In this document: piece by piece, positions 43,249 through 56,885 of the stretch
How the letters are laid out: the number at the start of each line of letters is the position of its first letter
Numbering within the stretch: the stretch's first letter is position 1
Source of the DNA: Weissella tructae
GTDB lineage: Bacteria > Bacillota > Bacilli > Lactobacillales > Lactobacillaceae
Length of the DNA: 64,000 nt
Direction: 5' to 3'
NCBI RefSeq assembly: GCF_000732905.1
Contig: NZ_CP007588.1
Location: forward strand, 930,001-994,000
Notes under the pieces: model-generated
Seen by the model: only the letters and a program-made list of their open reading frames with translations
Told to the model about the DNA's origin: nothing
Database searches by the model: none
Made by a program: the position numbers and the translations under genes

Positions 43249-44151
43249 CTATGCCGCCGTTGAATCTCCAGTACGATAATTAATTTTTACACCAGGTTGT
43301 ACGTTAGGTACAAAGACATTAAATTCTAAGCTACCATCTTTGGCCTTTGCCTCAATGTGAGATCCTGATGGAACAAGATTATCACCTTCATATAATGGTG
43401 TCACACGGTAACGAACTTGCTTATTATTATCAAGGCTACGTCGAACAAGTGTTTCGTAATAGTTTTGACCTGTATTTTGGTCATTTCCATTCGATGATTG
43501 ATTTGCCCATGCCGTTTGTGTGGTGATATTTTGTGGGTTGGCAACAGATGCATCAAATCCCTTAATACTTCCCGCAATGGCATACGCGATTGAATGTCCA
43601 CGATTAAACAACATATCTTGGCCATCTAACTTCTTTTGTTTCCAACCAACTGGATTCATCTTCTTATCATTTCCAGTTTCTTCACGACTACGGTACTCTC
43701 GTGATGATTTATTTAGAAATGCATTAGCTGCCCCAGGACGCCCTAATGAGTCCTGTGCATTCAATTGAACATACGGTGCAACATTTACACTAGCATCTAG
43801 ATTAGTTTTACCGCCATTCACTATAAATGCGCCAGTACCGTTGAATTTCACGGATTCGCTTTTTAATTGCGCTTTGATGCTTGGTGTTAAAACCGACTCA
43901 GCCAATTGTTGATCTGGTCGCTTTTGATTTTTCCCTTGTCCTAAGTTAAGATCTTGGGTTTTATTATTAGACGTAACTGATTGTGTTGTTTGTCCGATTG
44001 CTTGACTGATTTCTGGTGGAATCAAATTAAAGTAATCCGCTCCTGCCAACAATCCAACTGCAATCATTCCTGTTAACGTCAGTTGCTTTGTCTTTCCCTG
44101 CTTCTTTCCCTTACGGCTCGTGGTTTGTTTGCCATGTCCGTTCATCCTCAT
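43249..44151 (-). CDS. DNA/RNA non-specific endonuclease, EndA-like
   Basis: 300 residues. N-terminal basic region and one membrane segment (about 25-45), a Gln/Asn-rich linker, then a beta-beta-alpha-metal nuclease domain: NRGHSIAYAIAG (the D/N-RGH motif with catalytic His) and the Asn metal-ligand region NPQNITTQTAWANQS. EndA-type nucleases sit on the outer face of the membrane, degrade one strand during DNA uptake, or act as general extracellular nucleases. No competence gene is adjacent. Confidence 0.85.
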   Translation of the reverse strand: MRMNGHGKQTTSRKGKKQGKTKQLTLTGMIAVGLLAGADYFNLIPPEISQAIGQTTQSVTSNNKTQDLNLGQGKNQKRPDQQLAESVLTPSIKAQLKSESVKFNGTGAFIVNGGKTNLDASVNVAPYVQLNAQDSLGRPGAANAFLNKSSREYRSREETGNDKKMNPVGWKQKKLDGQDMLFNRGHSIAYAIAGSIKGFDASVANPQNITTQTAWANQSSNGNDQNTGQNYYETLVRRSLDNNKQVRYRVTPLYEGDNLVPSGSHIEAKAKDGSLEFNVFVPNVQPGVKINYRTGDSTAA

Positions 44152-44163
44152 AAATCTATGTAG

Positions 44164-44199
44164 TAAAAAAACTCTATTAATTAATATTAACAGAGTTTG
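44164..44199 (-). terminator. Terminator of the mannose PTS operon
   Basis: AAACTCT with GTTAAT pairs with ATTAAT and AGAGTTT, then seven T residues on the minus strand, after the DUF956 gene. Confidence 0.78.
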
Positions 44200-44224
44200 T
44201 TCATTTTAACCTAATATTTTTTAC

Positions 44225-44590
44225 TTATTTGCGAAAACGTTTTTGCCACTTTTTCTTCATACGTTGAAAGGCTGTCACACGCTGACGAATTTGTACTGGC
44301 TTTAAGTGTGCTCGCATAATTGGTAATGCTTCCTTAACCTTACCACCAATAAATTCAAACGTTTGTCCTTCATCTGTTTTAACGATGAATCCACGATAAT
44401 AGAATCCCATCGCAATTTGGACACTCACATATTCCACATTTTGCCATGGAATAAAGATGTATCCGCCCTTATCAGAACGATAATCTAGTCCTTTATCCCC
44501 GTAGAACATTGTTCCTGGTTGAATATCCATTGGTGACATTGCAGCGTTTGTACGCGCTTGAAAGGGCTTTTCTTGATATGTTTCTGCCAT
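44225..44590 (-). CDS. manO: DUF956 family protein (ManO-like)
   Basis: 121 residues, soluble and basic at the C-terminus (KKKWQKRFRK). GTMFYGDKGLDYRSDKGGYIFIPWQNV and the FEFIGGKVKEALPIMRAHL segment are typical of DUF956 proteins encoded after mannose PTS genes; a regulatory role on the transporter is suspected. It lies some 70 bases after the IID gene behind an intercistronic hairpin, so its level is probably lower than that of the PTS. Confidence 0.8.
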   Translation of the reverse strand: MAETYQEKPFQARTNAAMSPMDIQPGTMFYGDKGLDYRSDKGGYIFIPWQNVEYVSVQIAMGFYYRGFIVKTDEGQTFEFIGGKVKEALPIMRAHLKPVQIRQRVTAFQRMKKKWQKRFRK

Positions 44591-44615
44591 TACCTAACTC
44601 CTTAGTGTGGTAAAG

Positions 44616-44650
44616 AAAATGGAGGTCGCTCAATGAGCGCCCTCCATTTT
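44616..44650 (-). terminator. Intercistronic hairpin between IID and DUF956 genes
   Basis: AAAATGGAGG pairs with CCTCCATTTT, and CGCTC with GAGCG, followed by TTTTCTTT on the minus strand. Probably partial termination or mRNA protection. Confidence 0.75.
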
Positions 44651-44662
44651 TCTTGGTTATGC

Positions 44663-45613
44663 TTAACCCATGATACCAAGTGCGTAAGCAGCGATACCAA
44701 CGGCAAACAATCCGAAGATAATTGTGATTGGTGAAACGTTCTTGCGCAATAGCCACAAGACAACGAACATCAACAACAATGGTGCCAAACCAGGGATCAA
44801 TTGGTTCAACGTGTCTTGCAATGTTGTCACCTTTTCGATTCCTAGGTTTTGTCCACCTTGGATTGCGTTGATTGTTTCAGTTAGCTTATCACCAGTCAAG
44901 TCACCGTTGTTAGCCATCTTAGCTAGTGAATCAACGTCCACGTAGCTACCAGCTTGTGACTTAATACGTGAAATTTCCATTGGGAAGTTCATCGTAGTCC
45001 AACGAGGAACAAGCACACCCATGATGAACATACCTAGAATTGAGGCACCCATCGTAAGCTTTTGCATCATTCCACCAGACATGTTGGCAGTGATGTTTGT
45101 TCCTTCACGGTATCCCAATTCTTGTGTGTACCACAAGAATGACATACGAGCTAAGTTCCAAACAACGAAGAAGATAATTGGACCAAGAATTTGTCCACTA
45201 ATCGCCATACCAGCAGCAAAGGCTCCCAAAACGGGACGCACAGTTCCCCACCAGATTGGGTCTCCAACACCGGCCAAAGGTCCCATCATACCAACCTTAA
45301 CACCTTGGATTGTTTCATCGTCAATCGCAGTGTTTCCGTTAGCACGTTGTTCTTCCAACGCCATTTCCACACCAAGGATTGGTGAGGCAACATATGGGTG
45401 TGTGTTAAAGAATTCCAAGTGACGCTTCATCGCAGAAGCACGGTCTTCCTTTGTCTTGTATAGACGCTTGATAGTTGGCACCATTGTGTAGGCCCAACCC
45501 ACGTTTTGCATACGTTCGTAATTCCATGAACCTTGAAGGAAAGTTGAACGCCACCAGGTTGCTCGACGATCACCCTTAGTTAGGTGAGCTCCACTGTTTT
45601 GTAATTCAGTCAT
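44663..45613 (-). CDS. manN: Mannose-family PTS system, IID component
   Basis: 316 residues from the ATG at 45613; AGGAAAG lies upstream and the longer frame starts with a GTG inside that region. ManZ/IID family: TKGDRRATWWRSTFLQGSWNYERMQ at the N-terminus (about residues 9-33), KVGMMGPLAGVGDPIWWGT in the middle and a C-terminal membrane helix. Forms the sugar channel with IIC; it is also the receptor of class IIa bacteriocins in related bacteria. Confidence 0.93.
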   Translation of the reverse strand: MTELQNSGAHLTKGDRRATWWRSTFLQGSWNYERMQNVGWAYTMVPTIKRLYKTKEDRASAMKRHLEFFNTHPYVASPILGVEMALEEQRANGNTAIDDETIQGVKVGMMGPLAGVGDPIWWGTVRPVLGAFAAGMAISGQILGPIIFFVVWNLARMSFLWYTQELGYREGTNITANMSGGMMQKLTMGASILGMFIMGVLVPRWTTMNFPMEISRIKSQAGSYVDVDSLAKMANNGDLTGDKLTETINAIQGGQNLGIEKVTTLQDTLNQLIPGLAPLLLMFVVLWLLRKNVSPITIIFGLFAVGIAAYALGIMG

Positions 45614-45629
45614 TTTTCTTTCCTCCACC

Positions 45630-46436
45630 TTAGTAATTGTTTAGAATTTGGTCAAGTTGGTCTCCACCTTGATTAGATGATCCACCACCATTGTTATCAC
45701 CATTTCCACCGTTAAATTCTGGTGAAAGTTGTAGGTAGATAAGCGCTAGAACAAGACCGATAATTCCCATTGCGATCAAGTTCAATTCAGTCAATGATGA
45801 CAAAGCAAATCCAAGGAAGAAGAATGGCCAAAGCTTTGGTGTTGCCATCATGTTAATAACCATGGCGTAACCAACAACCACGATAAATCCACCAGCAACG
45901 GCAAGACCCTTTGTAATAACATCAGGAATTGCGTTCAACGCAGCGTTAACTGGTTCTGCTCCAACGGCAATAACAATTGCTGTTGGGATAGCAATACGCA
46001 ATCCTTGAATCATCAAAGCACTCATGTGAACTAGGTCAAGTCCACGTAGGTCTCCTTGTTCAGCCTTCTTGTCGGCGATGTGTGCCAAGGCAACAGTCAA
46101 AGTACGAACTCCGATTGTCAAAACTTGTCCGGCAATCGCAAGTGGAATGGCAATCGCCATTCCTTCAGGAACTGAAACTTGTGCAGGTCCTGTAACCAAG
46201 TAAGCAGAAACAACAGATGCCAAAGCCGCGTCAGGCGCAACCGCAGCCCCGATGTTCATCCATCCAAGAGCCAACATTTGTAGTGTTCCACCAAGAATAA
46301 TTCCTTCAACAAGGTGTCCGTTAGCCAAACCGATCAAAGTTGCGGCAACGATTGGTTGTTGGAATTGGAATTGATCTAAGATACCATCCATTCCGGCTAG
46401 GAATGCGATAATAATAACGAAAAACGCTGAAACCAT
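45630..46436 (-). CDS. manM: Mannose-family PTS system, IIC component
   Basis: 268 residues, about seven hydrophobic segments, ManY/IIC family (FLAGMDGILDQFQFQQPIVAATLIG near the N-terminus and LGGTLQMLALGWMNIGAAVAPD). The C-terminal tail is Gly/Asn/Gln-rich (NGGNGDNNGGGSSNQGGD), a low-complexity extension seen in some lactobacilli. AGGAGG precedes the ATG. 16 bases separate it from the IID gene. Confidence 0.93.
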   Translation of the reverse strand: MVSAFFVIIIAFLAGMDGILDQFQFQQPIVAATLIGLANGHLVEGIILGGTLQMLALGWMNIGAAVAPDAALASVVSAYLVTGPAQVSVPEGMAIAIPLAIAGQVLTIGVRTLTVALAHIADKKAEQGDLRGLDLVHMSALMIQGLRIAIPTAIVIAVGAEPVNAALNAIPDVITKGLAVAGGFIVVVGYAMVINMMATPKLWPFFFLGFALSSLTELNLIAMGIIGLVLALIYLQLSPEFNGGNGDNNGGGSSNQGGDQLDQILNNY

Positions 46437-46492
46437 TGCGTTAATCCTCCTAATTTCTTTTAAAAGTCACTCATTATAAGTGTGTGTTGTGT

Positions 46493-47467
46493 TTACTTTT
46501 CCTTCAACAAAGCAAAGATGTCCTTGCTTTGATCAGCTGGAACCTTACGAACATCAAACTTAATGCCACTGTCACGCAATGATTCCAAAGTCTTAACGTC
46601 GTTGGCGTCAACAGCGATTGCGTTGGTAACCATGCGCTTTCCTTCAGAATGTGACATTGAACCCAAGTTAACTGTGTCCAACTTAACACCACCAGCAACT
46701 GCCTTTTCGACGTCTTGAGGTGTTTCGAACAACAACAATGCCTTTGTTCCCTTAAAGCGAGGATCATCCCAAATATCCACAAGCTTTTGGATAGGTACAA
46801 CATTAACCTTAACACCAACAGGTGCTGCATTGATTAACAGTGTCTTACGAAGGTCATCCTTTGAAACACCGTCAGACACAACGATGATACGGTCAGGTTG
46901 TACAGACTTTGTCCAGGCAGTCGCAACTTGTCCGTGCAACAAACGTGAGTCCACACGAGCCAAACCAATTTCAAGAGTTGATTCTCCTGAATGTTCAACC
47001 TTTGTTACGTCAGTTGGTGCCATAGCAGCAGCGGGTGCTGCATCTGTAGCAACTTCTTCTGTTTCTACAACAGTTTCTGGAATTGTCTTAACGCCATCCT
47101 TAGCAACTGGTACTAGGTATGAAGCAATTTCAGCAGCGTTTTCCATTGTGAATCGAGCTCCGAATGCTTCAACAAGCATTGGCAAGTTCAATCCAGCAAT
47201 AATCGCCATGCGATCTGGGTTTTCTGCTTGGATACGTGAAGCTGCATTAAATGGTGATCCTCCCCACAAATCAACCAAGAACAAAACTTGTCCATCTGGT
47301 GCAAATTGCGCCAGTGCTTCTTCATAGTGCTTCATTAGATCTTCTGGGCCTTCATTAGGCATGAAAGTAACCACTTGCACGTTTTCTTGCTCTCCGAAAA
47401 TCATTTGACCTGATTGTCGAATTCCGGCAGCAAATTCCCCGTGACTCGCGATGATAAAGTTTACCAT
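46493..47467 (-). CDS. manL: Mannose-family PTS system, fused IIA-IIB component
   Basis: 324 residues from the ATG at 47467 (AAGGAG nine bases before; the upstream ATG at 47476 abuts that site). The IIA domain (1-130) has the phosphorylation His in [12 protein letters not shown] (His9). An Ala/Pro/Val-rich linker (about 132-158) leads to the IIB domain with [15 protein letters not shown] carrying the second phospho-His. Takes phosphate from HPr and passes it to mannose or glucose during import. First gene of the operon; controlled by a cre site over its promoter. Confidence 0.93.
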   Translation of the reverse strand: MVNFIIASHGEFAAGIRQSGQMIFGEQENVQVVTFMPNEGPEDLMKHYEEALAQFAPDGQVLFLVDLWGGSPFNAASRIQAENPDRMAIIAGLNLPMLVEAFGARFTMENAAEIASYLVPVAKDGVKTIPETVVETEEVATDAAPAAAMAPTDVTKVEHSGESTLEIGLARVDSRLLHGQVATAWTKSVQPDRIIVVSDGVSKDDLRKTLLINAAPVGVKVNVVPIQKLVDIWDDPRFKGTKALLLFETPQDVEKAVAGGVKLDTVNLGSMSHSEGKRMVTNAIAVDANDVKTLESLRDSGIKFDVRKVPADQSKDIFALLKEK

Positions 47468-47515
47468 ATCACTCATCTCCTTAAATTTATGTAACTTAAT
47501 ACGTCACTAGAGATA

Positions 47516-47552
47516 ATTGTAACCTACCACCCATTGATTGTAAACGTTTTCA
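47516..47552 (-). promoter_or_regulatory. Mannose PTS promoter with overlapping cre site
   Basis: TTTACA (47539-47544) and TACAAT (47516-47521) with a 17-base spacer. TTGTAAACGTTTTCA (47538-47552) fits the cre consensus WTGNAANCGNWNNCA at every fixed position and covers the -35, so CcpA should repress. Confidence 0.85.
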
Positions 47553-47690
47553 GGGTAATTTTCATAACGTTTTCTTCTCTTTTATATGAAATTGATGAGT
47601 GGTATAGCTATTTTGAGCATAAAGCACCCTAAATCATTGGGATTACAGCTTACATTGGTATGTTCTAAACAGCGTCCAAAATTGAGTTAA

Positions 47691-47699
47691 TGCTATAAT
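47691..47699 (+). promoter_or_regulatory. Promoter of the YfhO-like gene
   Basis: TGC plus TATAAT at 47694-47699, an extended -10, 36 bases before the start codon. Confidence 0.6.
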
Positions 47700-47735
47700 A
47701 TAGACAATCGATTTATGAAATCATGAGGGAAAATT

Positions 47736-50543
47736 ATGTTATCTAATCATCATTGGTGGCGCACCAATTTTACATACTATATGGCTTTATTTTTTATTAC
47801 CGCAATTGTTATTTTCCTACCCTATACTTTAACAGGGACATCCCTTGTCTGGCAGTCTGATGGCATTACGCAGCACTTGCCTGCACTTATGCAATGGCAA
47901 AGTGATTTACAACATTTATTCTCGACTGGCTCATGGCCAACGCAATGGACTTGGCAAGTTGGACTCGGAACGGATTATTATCAAACCTTTTCGTATTACA
48001 CCTTAGGTGACATCTTTTCTTATGGTGTGGGATTCGTTAGCGCGCAACATGTACTAGCCTACTATGAATGGATGTTACTATTACGTTTATTCTTAGCTGG
48101 CGTATCTGCTCTGGTCGCGATTAAATATTTCACGCACAACACAAATCCTTGGATTAATGCGAGCGCGGCCTTAATGTATGTCTTTACTGGCTACACTGCT
48201 TTTTCAGCTTTTGAACATCCGTTCTTTATTAATCCCTTAATCATTCTGCCCCTTTTAATTGTTAGTTTCGATTATTTCTTAACGACCAAACAAATGGTCC
48301 CATTTGTTCTGATGGTATTTTGGACACTATGGAATAATTATTACTTTGCTTTCATGATGTTACTGGGTCTCGCAATTTATTGGGCGATTCAAACAACCAT
48401 TCGTCACCAATGGCTAAATTGGCGTCTGCACATCCGCATGATTATTGCTGGGGTGATTGGTGCCATGATGGCAATGCTACTCTTTTTACCAAATGTGCTT
48501 GGCGTTCTATCTTCTTCAAGATCAGGAGCACCCTTAGCGAACGGACTAACCATTTATCCAATTTATTACTACCTTGCGTTACCTGGGACGATTTTAGGTA
48601 ATGCACAGACCCCTAATTTTTGGTTTACTGGGGGCTTTGCCATCGTATTAATTTTGGGCTTAATCTTTACGGCTCGTCGTTGGCGAAAATATCCCGTCCT
48701 TGCAAGCATTTGGTTGATTAGTGGTATTGGTTTATTAATACCTGCGTTTGCCGGTATATTCAACGGTGGATCATCACCGTCTAATCGTTGGACATTCATG
48801 CTGGCCTTGCCATTAGCGATTGCCGCGGTTTATTTCTTGGCTGCTTTACCAAAGCTCGACAAAAAAGATTGGTATTCATTCATCGGTTTCGGTCTCCTAG
48901 CCAGTTTGTCATTATTTATCACAACTGATTTTTCACTACAATCACCCTTTGGCTTATTTATTGCTATGTATGTTGTCATCTTACTTGTTTTATATGCCTT
49001 CCGAAATGCAATCACACCTAAACAATGGGCATTACTGACACTGATGATTGTTATGAATGTGATTCTAATTATGAGTCATACCCATGAAGATGATTTAAAT
49101 CCCAACAAAACACCAATGCTCAGTCGTGACGCTGTTCAATCATTGATCAAACAACAAACGAAGTATCCTACTGAACACGTGACAGATACAGAAAGCTTAC
49201 AACGCTCTATGGTTGCGGATCCATTGCATAACATGGCAGGTATTGCTCCAGGAAACAATATGGCAATGTTAAGTAATGCCCATCCAATTGATAGTTACTG
49301 GTCATACCAAATGGGATCTGTTGGTCATGTTATGAGTGACCTCGGTATTTTAACGAGTACGAATAATGACGTTGTGAGTGACTTGGATCACCGTAGTTTA
49401 ATTTCTCATATTCTTGGTGTGCAACAAGTTTTTCAAAATACCAAAGATCCTAATATAGCGAACTACACAAAAGATAGCACCATTAATAATCAAACACGAC
49501 GTACAACCAATCATGCGTACCCATTAGCGTATATTGCGCCAAATACAGTCGCTACTGCGACGTATACGCAAGCATCACCTAGTGAAAAAGAAGCATTCTT
49601 AGTTGATAGTGTCGTGACTGATACTGTTCCGGAACAGATAAGCAAATACGCTTATAAAAACGAACTATTAACAACACCTATCAGTCAATATCAATCAAAA
49701 GAACCACGTGATACGATTAAGTATTCATACACCACAACCGCGGACAATGAAGATGTCGGTATCTATATGGCACCTAATGCCAAAATCAAGGATACAGAAT
49801 TACATTTAGAATTAACCAACATTCAATTTGAACCACAATCGCTTAATGGACGTTATCAATCTGAATTAGCTGAATATACGTTTAAACACGAAACATATGC
49901 TGAAGAAAATGATGCCCCTGATATGCGTTATAATCCTGATGCGTTTAAATGGCATTGGTACAAGAACAACATTAGTAACTTAGGTTCAACCATGTCCGGT
50001 TATTCTATTACTGCAAAATACGCTGGTAACACACAAAAATTTGTTCAAACAAGTCAAAAGAATCTGTCATTCTTTAATCCTCGTGATGAAGTCACGATTA
50101 ATCTTGGTCCTGCTAAGGATGTGACAGACACACAATTTATTCCTTTGACATTTAGCCAACCGGGCACATATCGCTTTGATGTAAAGATTGTCGCAGTTCC
50201 AACTGATACACGCTTTACTGATAAAGCAGCTGCCATTAAAGCAACCGGTGTTCCCTTTGACTTAGAATCCGATCGCTTAGTTGCATCATACAAGTCAAAG
50301 CAACCACAAATTATTACAACCTCTATTCCTTACAGTACAGGATGGCATTCGAACACAAATGACCTTATAAAGGTCAATGGCGGCTTCTTAGGCATTCAAA
50401 CGCCACCCGGGGATAATAAGATTGAAATCACATATCGCACGCCTGGACAACGTATAGGACTTGTCTTATCGTTACTCGGCCTTACGATGTTTATCACACT
50501 CATTATCTATGAATATTGGTTCAAATATAAGAAACACATGTAA
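47736..50543 (+). CDS. YfhO-family large membrane protein
   Basis: 935 residues. The first 450 or so contain about a dozen membrane helices with early WQSDGITQHLPAL and WPTQWTWQVGLGTDYYQTFSY segments typical of YfhO/GT-C-like proteins. From about 450 to 905 there is a large outer domain with beta-rich repeats, then a final membrane helix (about 905-925, GLVLSLLGLTMFITLIIYE). YfhO is needed for glycosylation of lipoteichoic acid in Bacillus-type bacteria, acting as a polyprenyl-sugar-dependent transferase. A similar surface-glycosylation role is likely. GAGGG precedes the ATG. Monocistronic. Confidence 0.85.
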   Translation: MLSNHHWWRTNFTYYMALFFITAIVIFLPYTLTGTSLVWQSDGITQHLPALMQWQSDLQHLFSTGSWPTQWTWQVGLGTDYYQTFSYYTLGDIFSYGVGFVSAQHVLAYYEWMLLLRLFLAGVSALVAIKYFTHNTNPWINASAALMYVFTGYTAFSAFEHPFFINPLIILPLLIVSFDYFLTTKQMVPFVLMVFWTLWNNYYFAFMMLLGLAIYWAIQTTIRHQWLNWRLHIRMIIAGVIGAMMAMLLFLPNVLGVLSSSRSGAPLANGLTIYPIYYYLALPGTILGNAQTPNFWFTGGFAIVLILGLIFTARRWRKYPVLASIWLISGIGLLIPAFAGIFNGGSSPSNRWTFMLALPLAIAAVYFLAALPKLDKKDWYSFIGFGLLASLSLFITTDFSLQSPFGLFIAMYVVILLVLYAFRNAITPKQWALLTLMIVMNVILIMSHTHEDDLNPNKTPMLSRDAVQSLIKQQTKYPTEHVTDTESLQRSMVADPLHNMAGIAPGNNMAMLSNAHPIDSYWSYQMGSVGHVMSDLGILTSTNNDVVSDLDHRSLISHILGVQQVFQNTKDPNIANYTKDSTINNQTRRTTNHAYPLAYIAPNTVATATYTQASPSEKEAFLVDSVVTDTVPEQISKYAYKNELLTTPISQYQSKEPRDTIKYSYTTTADNEDVGIYMAPNAKIKDTELHLELTNIQFEPQSLNGRYQSELAEYTFKHETYAEENDAPDMRYNPDAFKWHWYKNNISNLGSTMSGYSITAKYAGNTQKFVQTSQKNLSFFNPRDEVTINLGPAKDVTDTQFIPLTFSQPGTYRFDVKIVAVPTDTRFTDKAAAIKATGVPFDLESDRLVASYKSKQPQIITTSIPYSTGWHSNTNDLIKVNGGFLGIQTPPGDNKIEITYRTPGQRIGLVLSLLGLTMFITLIIYEYWFKYKKHM

Positions 50544-50552
50544 AGACTAAAC

Positions 50553-50587
50553 AAAAAAAGACTAGCACTTATGTGCTAGTCTTTTTT
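50553..50587. terminator. Bidirectional terminator
   Basis: GACTAGCAC (50560-50568) pairs with GTGCTAGTC (50573-50581) between A- and T-runs, separating the YfhO-like gene and a convergent small gene. Confidence 0.87.
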
Positions 50588-50589
50588 AT

Positions 50590-50892
50590 TTAAATGTAAT
50601 CTAAAACAAACCATTCGGCCATAGTGACCCAAACGTCCGTCTTCTTCACATAAATCATATAGGCTGTGATATCTTGCAAATTATTACGTTCACCGTCTAG
50701 CGGTGACCAATAAGTATCATCTGCGCGCTTTAATACATCCCATACTTGATATGTTTGTTCCGTTCCATCACTGTCGCGGACACGGAATGGTGTTTCTAAT
50801 TTGAATGTCTTTTCTCCCACTACTGGGGCAGCCACACCTAAATCTACTAATAATTGTTGGTAGGACTCATTTTGAATTGCATCTAAACTCAT
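50590..50892 (-). CDS. Hypothetical protein, 100 residues
   Basis: Family not recognised. Soluble, acidic, with a predicted strand-rich core (FRVRDSDGTEQTYQVWDVLKR, which begins about residue 36; then TAYMIYVKKTDVWVTMAEWFVLD). No signal peptide or membrane helix. It lies between the YfhO-like gene and the tRNA cluster, transcribed in the same direction as the rRNA operon but after its terminator. Confidence 0.55.
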   Translation of the reverse strand: MSLDAIQNESYQQLLVDLGVAAPVVGEKTFKLETPFRVRDSDGTEQTYQVWDVLKRADDTYWSPLDGERNNLQDITAYMIYVKKTDVWVTMAEWFVLDYI

Positions 50893-50942
50893 TGCTCACA
50901 CCCCATTACGCTTTTGTACTCATTATACTCGATTTTTGAGTA

Positions 50943-50970
50943 ATAAAAAAACACTCATTTCTGAGTGTTC
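50943..50970 (-). terminator. Terminator of the rrn-tRNA operon
   Basis: AACACTCA pairs with TGAGTGTT around a 4-base loop and runs into seven T residues on the minus strand, just after the last tRNA. Confidence 0.85.
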
Positions 50971-50974
50971 ATGA

Positions 50975-51048
50975 TCGGGACGACAGGATTCGAACCTGCG
51001 ACCCCCTGGTCCCAAACCAGGTGCTCTACCAAGCTGAGCTACGTCCCG
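50975..51048 (-). tRNA. tRNA-Pro (TGG)
   Basis: Acceptor CGGGACG/CGTCCCG, anticodon loop TTTGGGA with anticodon TGG, T-loop TTCGAAT. Last gene of the rrn-tRNA operon. No CCA encoded. Confidence 0.95.
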
Positions 51049-51093
51049 AATTTTATTTAAAAGAAAATGCCCATTTCTGGACATTTCTTTAAG

Positions 51094-51177
51094 TGCCGTC
51101 GGTGGGAATCGAACCCACACTCCCTTGCGGGAACTGGATTTTGAGTCCAGCGCGTCTACCAGTTCCGCCACAACGGC
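51094..51177 (-). tRNA. tRNA-Leu (CAA)
   Basis: 84 bases with a long variable arm (TTCCCGCAAGGGAG), acceptor GCCGTTG/CGACGGC, anticodon loop CTCAAAA, anticodon CAA reading TTG. Confidence 0.95.
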
Positions 51178-51203
51178 ATGTGTTGGCTTGAATATTACAA
51201 AAG

Positions 51204-51278
51204 GGCGATTGACGGGACTCGAACCCGCGCATGCTGGAACCACAAACCAGTGTGTTAACCAACTTCACCACAACCGCC
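51204..51278 (-). tRNA. tRNA-His (GTG)
   Basis: Acceptor with the extra G-1:C73 pair (GGCGGTTG/CAATCGCC) typical of tRNA-His; anticodon loop TTGTGGT, anticodon GTG. The 31-39 pair of the anticodon stem is a T-T mismatch. Confidence 0.93.
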
Positions 51279-51282
51279 ATGG

Positions 51283-51353
51283 CAGGGATAGAGGGAATCG
51301 AACCCACACCGACGGTTTTGGAGACCGTTGTTCTACCGTTAAACTATATCCCT
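51283..51353 (-). tRNA. tRNA-Trp (CCA)
   Basis: Acceptor AGGGATA/TATCCCT, anticodon loop CTCCAAA with anticodon CCA, discriminator G as expected for Trp. Confidence 0.95.
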
Positions 51354-51375
51354 AAAATGCTTGTAATATTCAAAA

Positions 51376-51449
51376 CGGTCACAACGGGACTCGAACCCGT
51401 GATCTCCTGCGTGACAGGCAGGCGTCCTAACCACCTAGACCATGCGACC
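51376..51449 (-). tRNA. tRNA-Asp (GTC)
   Basis: Acceptor GGTCGCA/TGTGACC, anticodon loop CTGTCAC with anticodon GTC, discriminator G typical of Asp. Confidence 0.95.
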
Positions 51450-51453
51450 AAAG

Positions 51454-51526
51454 TGGACGTTACAGGGATCGAACCTGTGACCCCCTGCTTGTAAGGCAGG
51501 TGCTCTCCCAGCTGAGCTAAACGTCC
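51454..51526 (-). tRNA. tRNA-Val (TAC)
   Basis: Acceptor GGACGTT/AACGTCC, anticodon loop CTTACAA with anticodon TAC. First tRNA after the 5S gene. Confidence 0.95.
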
Positions 51527-51534
51527 ATATATGC

Positions 51535-51648
51535 ATTGCGATGTCCTATCCTCGCAGGGGGCGATCCCCCAACTACTTTTGGCGCTATTGAGCTTAACTT
51601 CTGTGTTCGGTATGGGAACAGGTGTGGCCTCAATGCCATCATCACAAC
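51535..51648 (-). rRNA. rrf: 5S ribosomal RNA
   Basis: About 114 bases with the closing helix TTGTGATG/CATCGCAA and the conserved CCGAACACAGAAGTTAAGC and GATGGC elements. Ends are approximate to a few bases. Confidence 0.92.
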
Positions 51649-51675
51649 ACGATATTTTCAAGACTTACGTCTCTC

Positions 51676-51700
51676 AAAACTGAATAATATGTAAATTTTA
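51676..51700. repeat. 23S processing stem, 3' arm (pairs with 54788-54813)
   Basis: This stretch is complementary to 54788-54813 with one bulged base. In the transcript the two flank the 23S rRNA and form the RNase III processing stem. Confidence 0.8.
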
Positions 51701-51737
51701 CTTCACTCTTTAATTGAGCCTTAACACCACGTTTTGT

Positions 51738-56488
<4,751 letters not shown>

Positions 56489-56590
56489 GAAGTTTGAGTA
56501 TAACTCAATTTTTTTGTTGTTTAACAGATGTTAAACGAATTTACTAGCGAATTGACTTCGCAAATGTTTGGACCAACTAATAGTTGGTCG

Positions 56591-56628
56591 ACCTACACAT
56601 TTGTTACATCGAAACGATATTCAGTTTT
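56591..56628. repeat. 16S processing stem, 5' arm (pairs with 54864-54898)
   Basis: ACCTACACATTTG.. and ..CGAAACGATATTCAGTTTT are complementary, with small bulges, to 54864-54898 on the other side of 16S. The two form the RNase III stem of pre-16S rRNA. Confidence 0.8.
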
Positions 56629-56683
56629 CAATGATCTACTTCGTTGTTTCGTTTGACTGACGTCCCCCTGAGACAACTTAATT

Positions 56684-56713
56684 ATCTTACCACCGAGAAG
56701 GTGGTAATGTCAA
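56684..56713 (-). promoter_or_regulatory. rrn promoter P2
   Basis: TTGACA (56708-56713) and TAAGAT (56684-56689) with an 18-base spacer, some 195 bases before 16S. A long imperfect hairpin (CTCAAAA..AGTT / AACTTTTGAG, about 56719-56757) lies between P1 and P2. Confidence 0.8.
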
Positions 56714-56814
56714 CGCTTTTCTCAAAAGTTTTTTAAAACTTTTTTGAGAAGCGATTGAGCAAATGACTTGCGCCCCTAAGGGTTGGCTTGTCTTGCTTGC
56801 CCCTGACAACTCGT

Positions 56815-56846
56815 ATTATATTACAGACCGTTCATTCAAATGTCAA
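56815..56846 (-). promoter_or_regulatory. rrn promoter P1
   Basis: TTGACA (56841-56846) upstream of TAATATAAT. Read as TAATAT the spacer is 17; the TATAAT at 56815-56820 gives 20. Tandem P1 and P2 are usual for rrn operons of this group. Confidence 0.8.
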
Positions 56847-56885
56847 CACTATTTGGCAAATTAATTTAAAAAAAGCAAAAATTCG

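Noticed and set aside
47555-47575. Second possible cre site near TTCATAACGTTTTCTT
   Set aside because: It fails at fixed positions of the cre consensus in both directions.
51089-51661. Open reading frames across the tRNA cluster and 5S gene
   Set aside because: They overlap clear tRNA and 5S genes on the same or opposite strand; the products have no family features.
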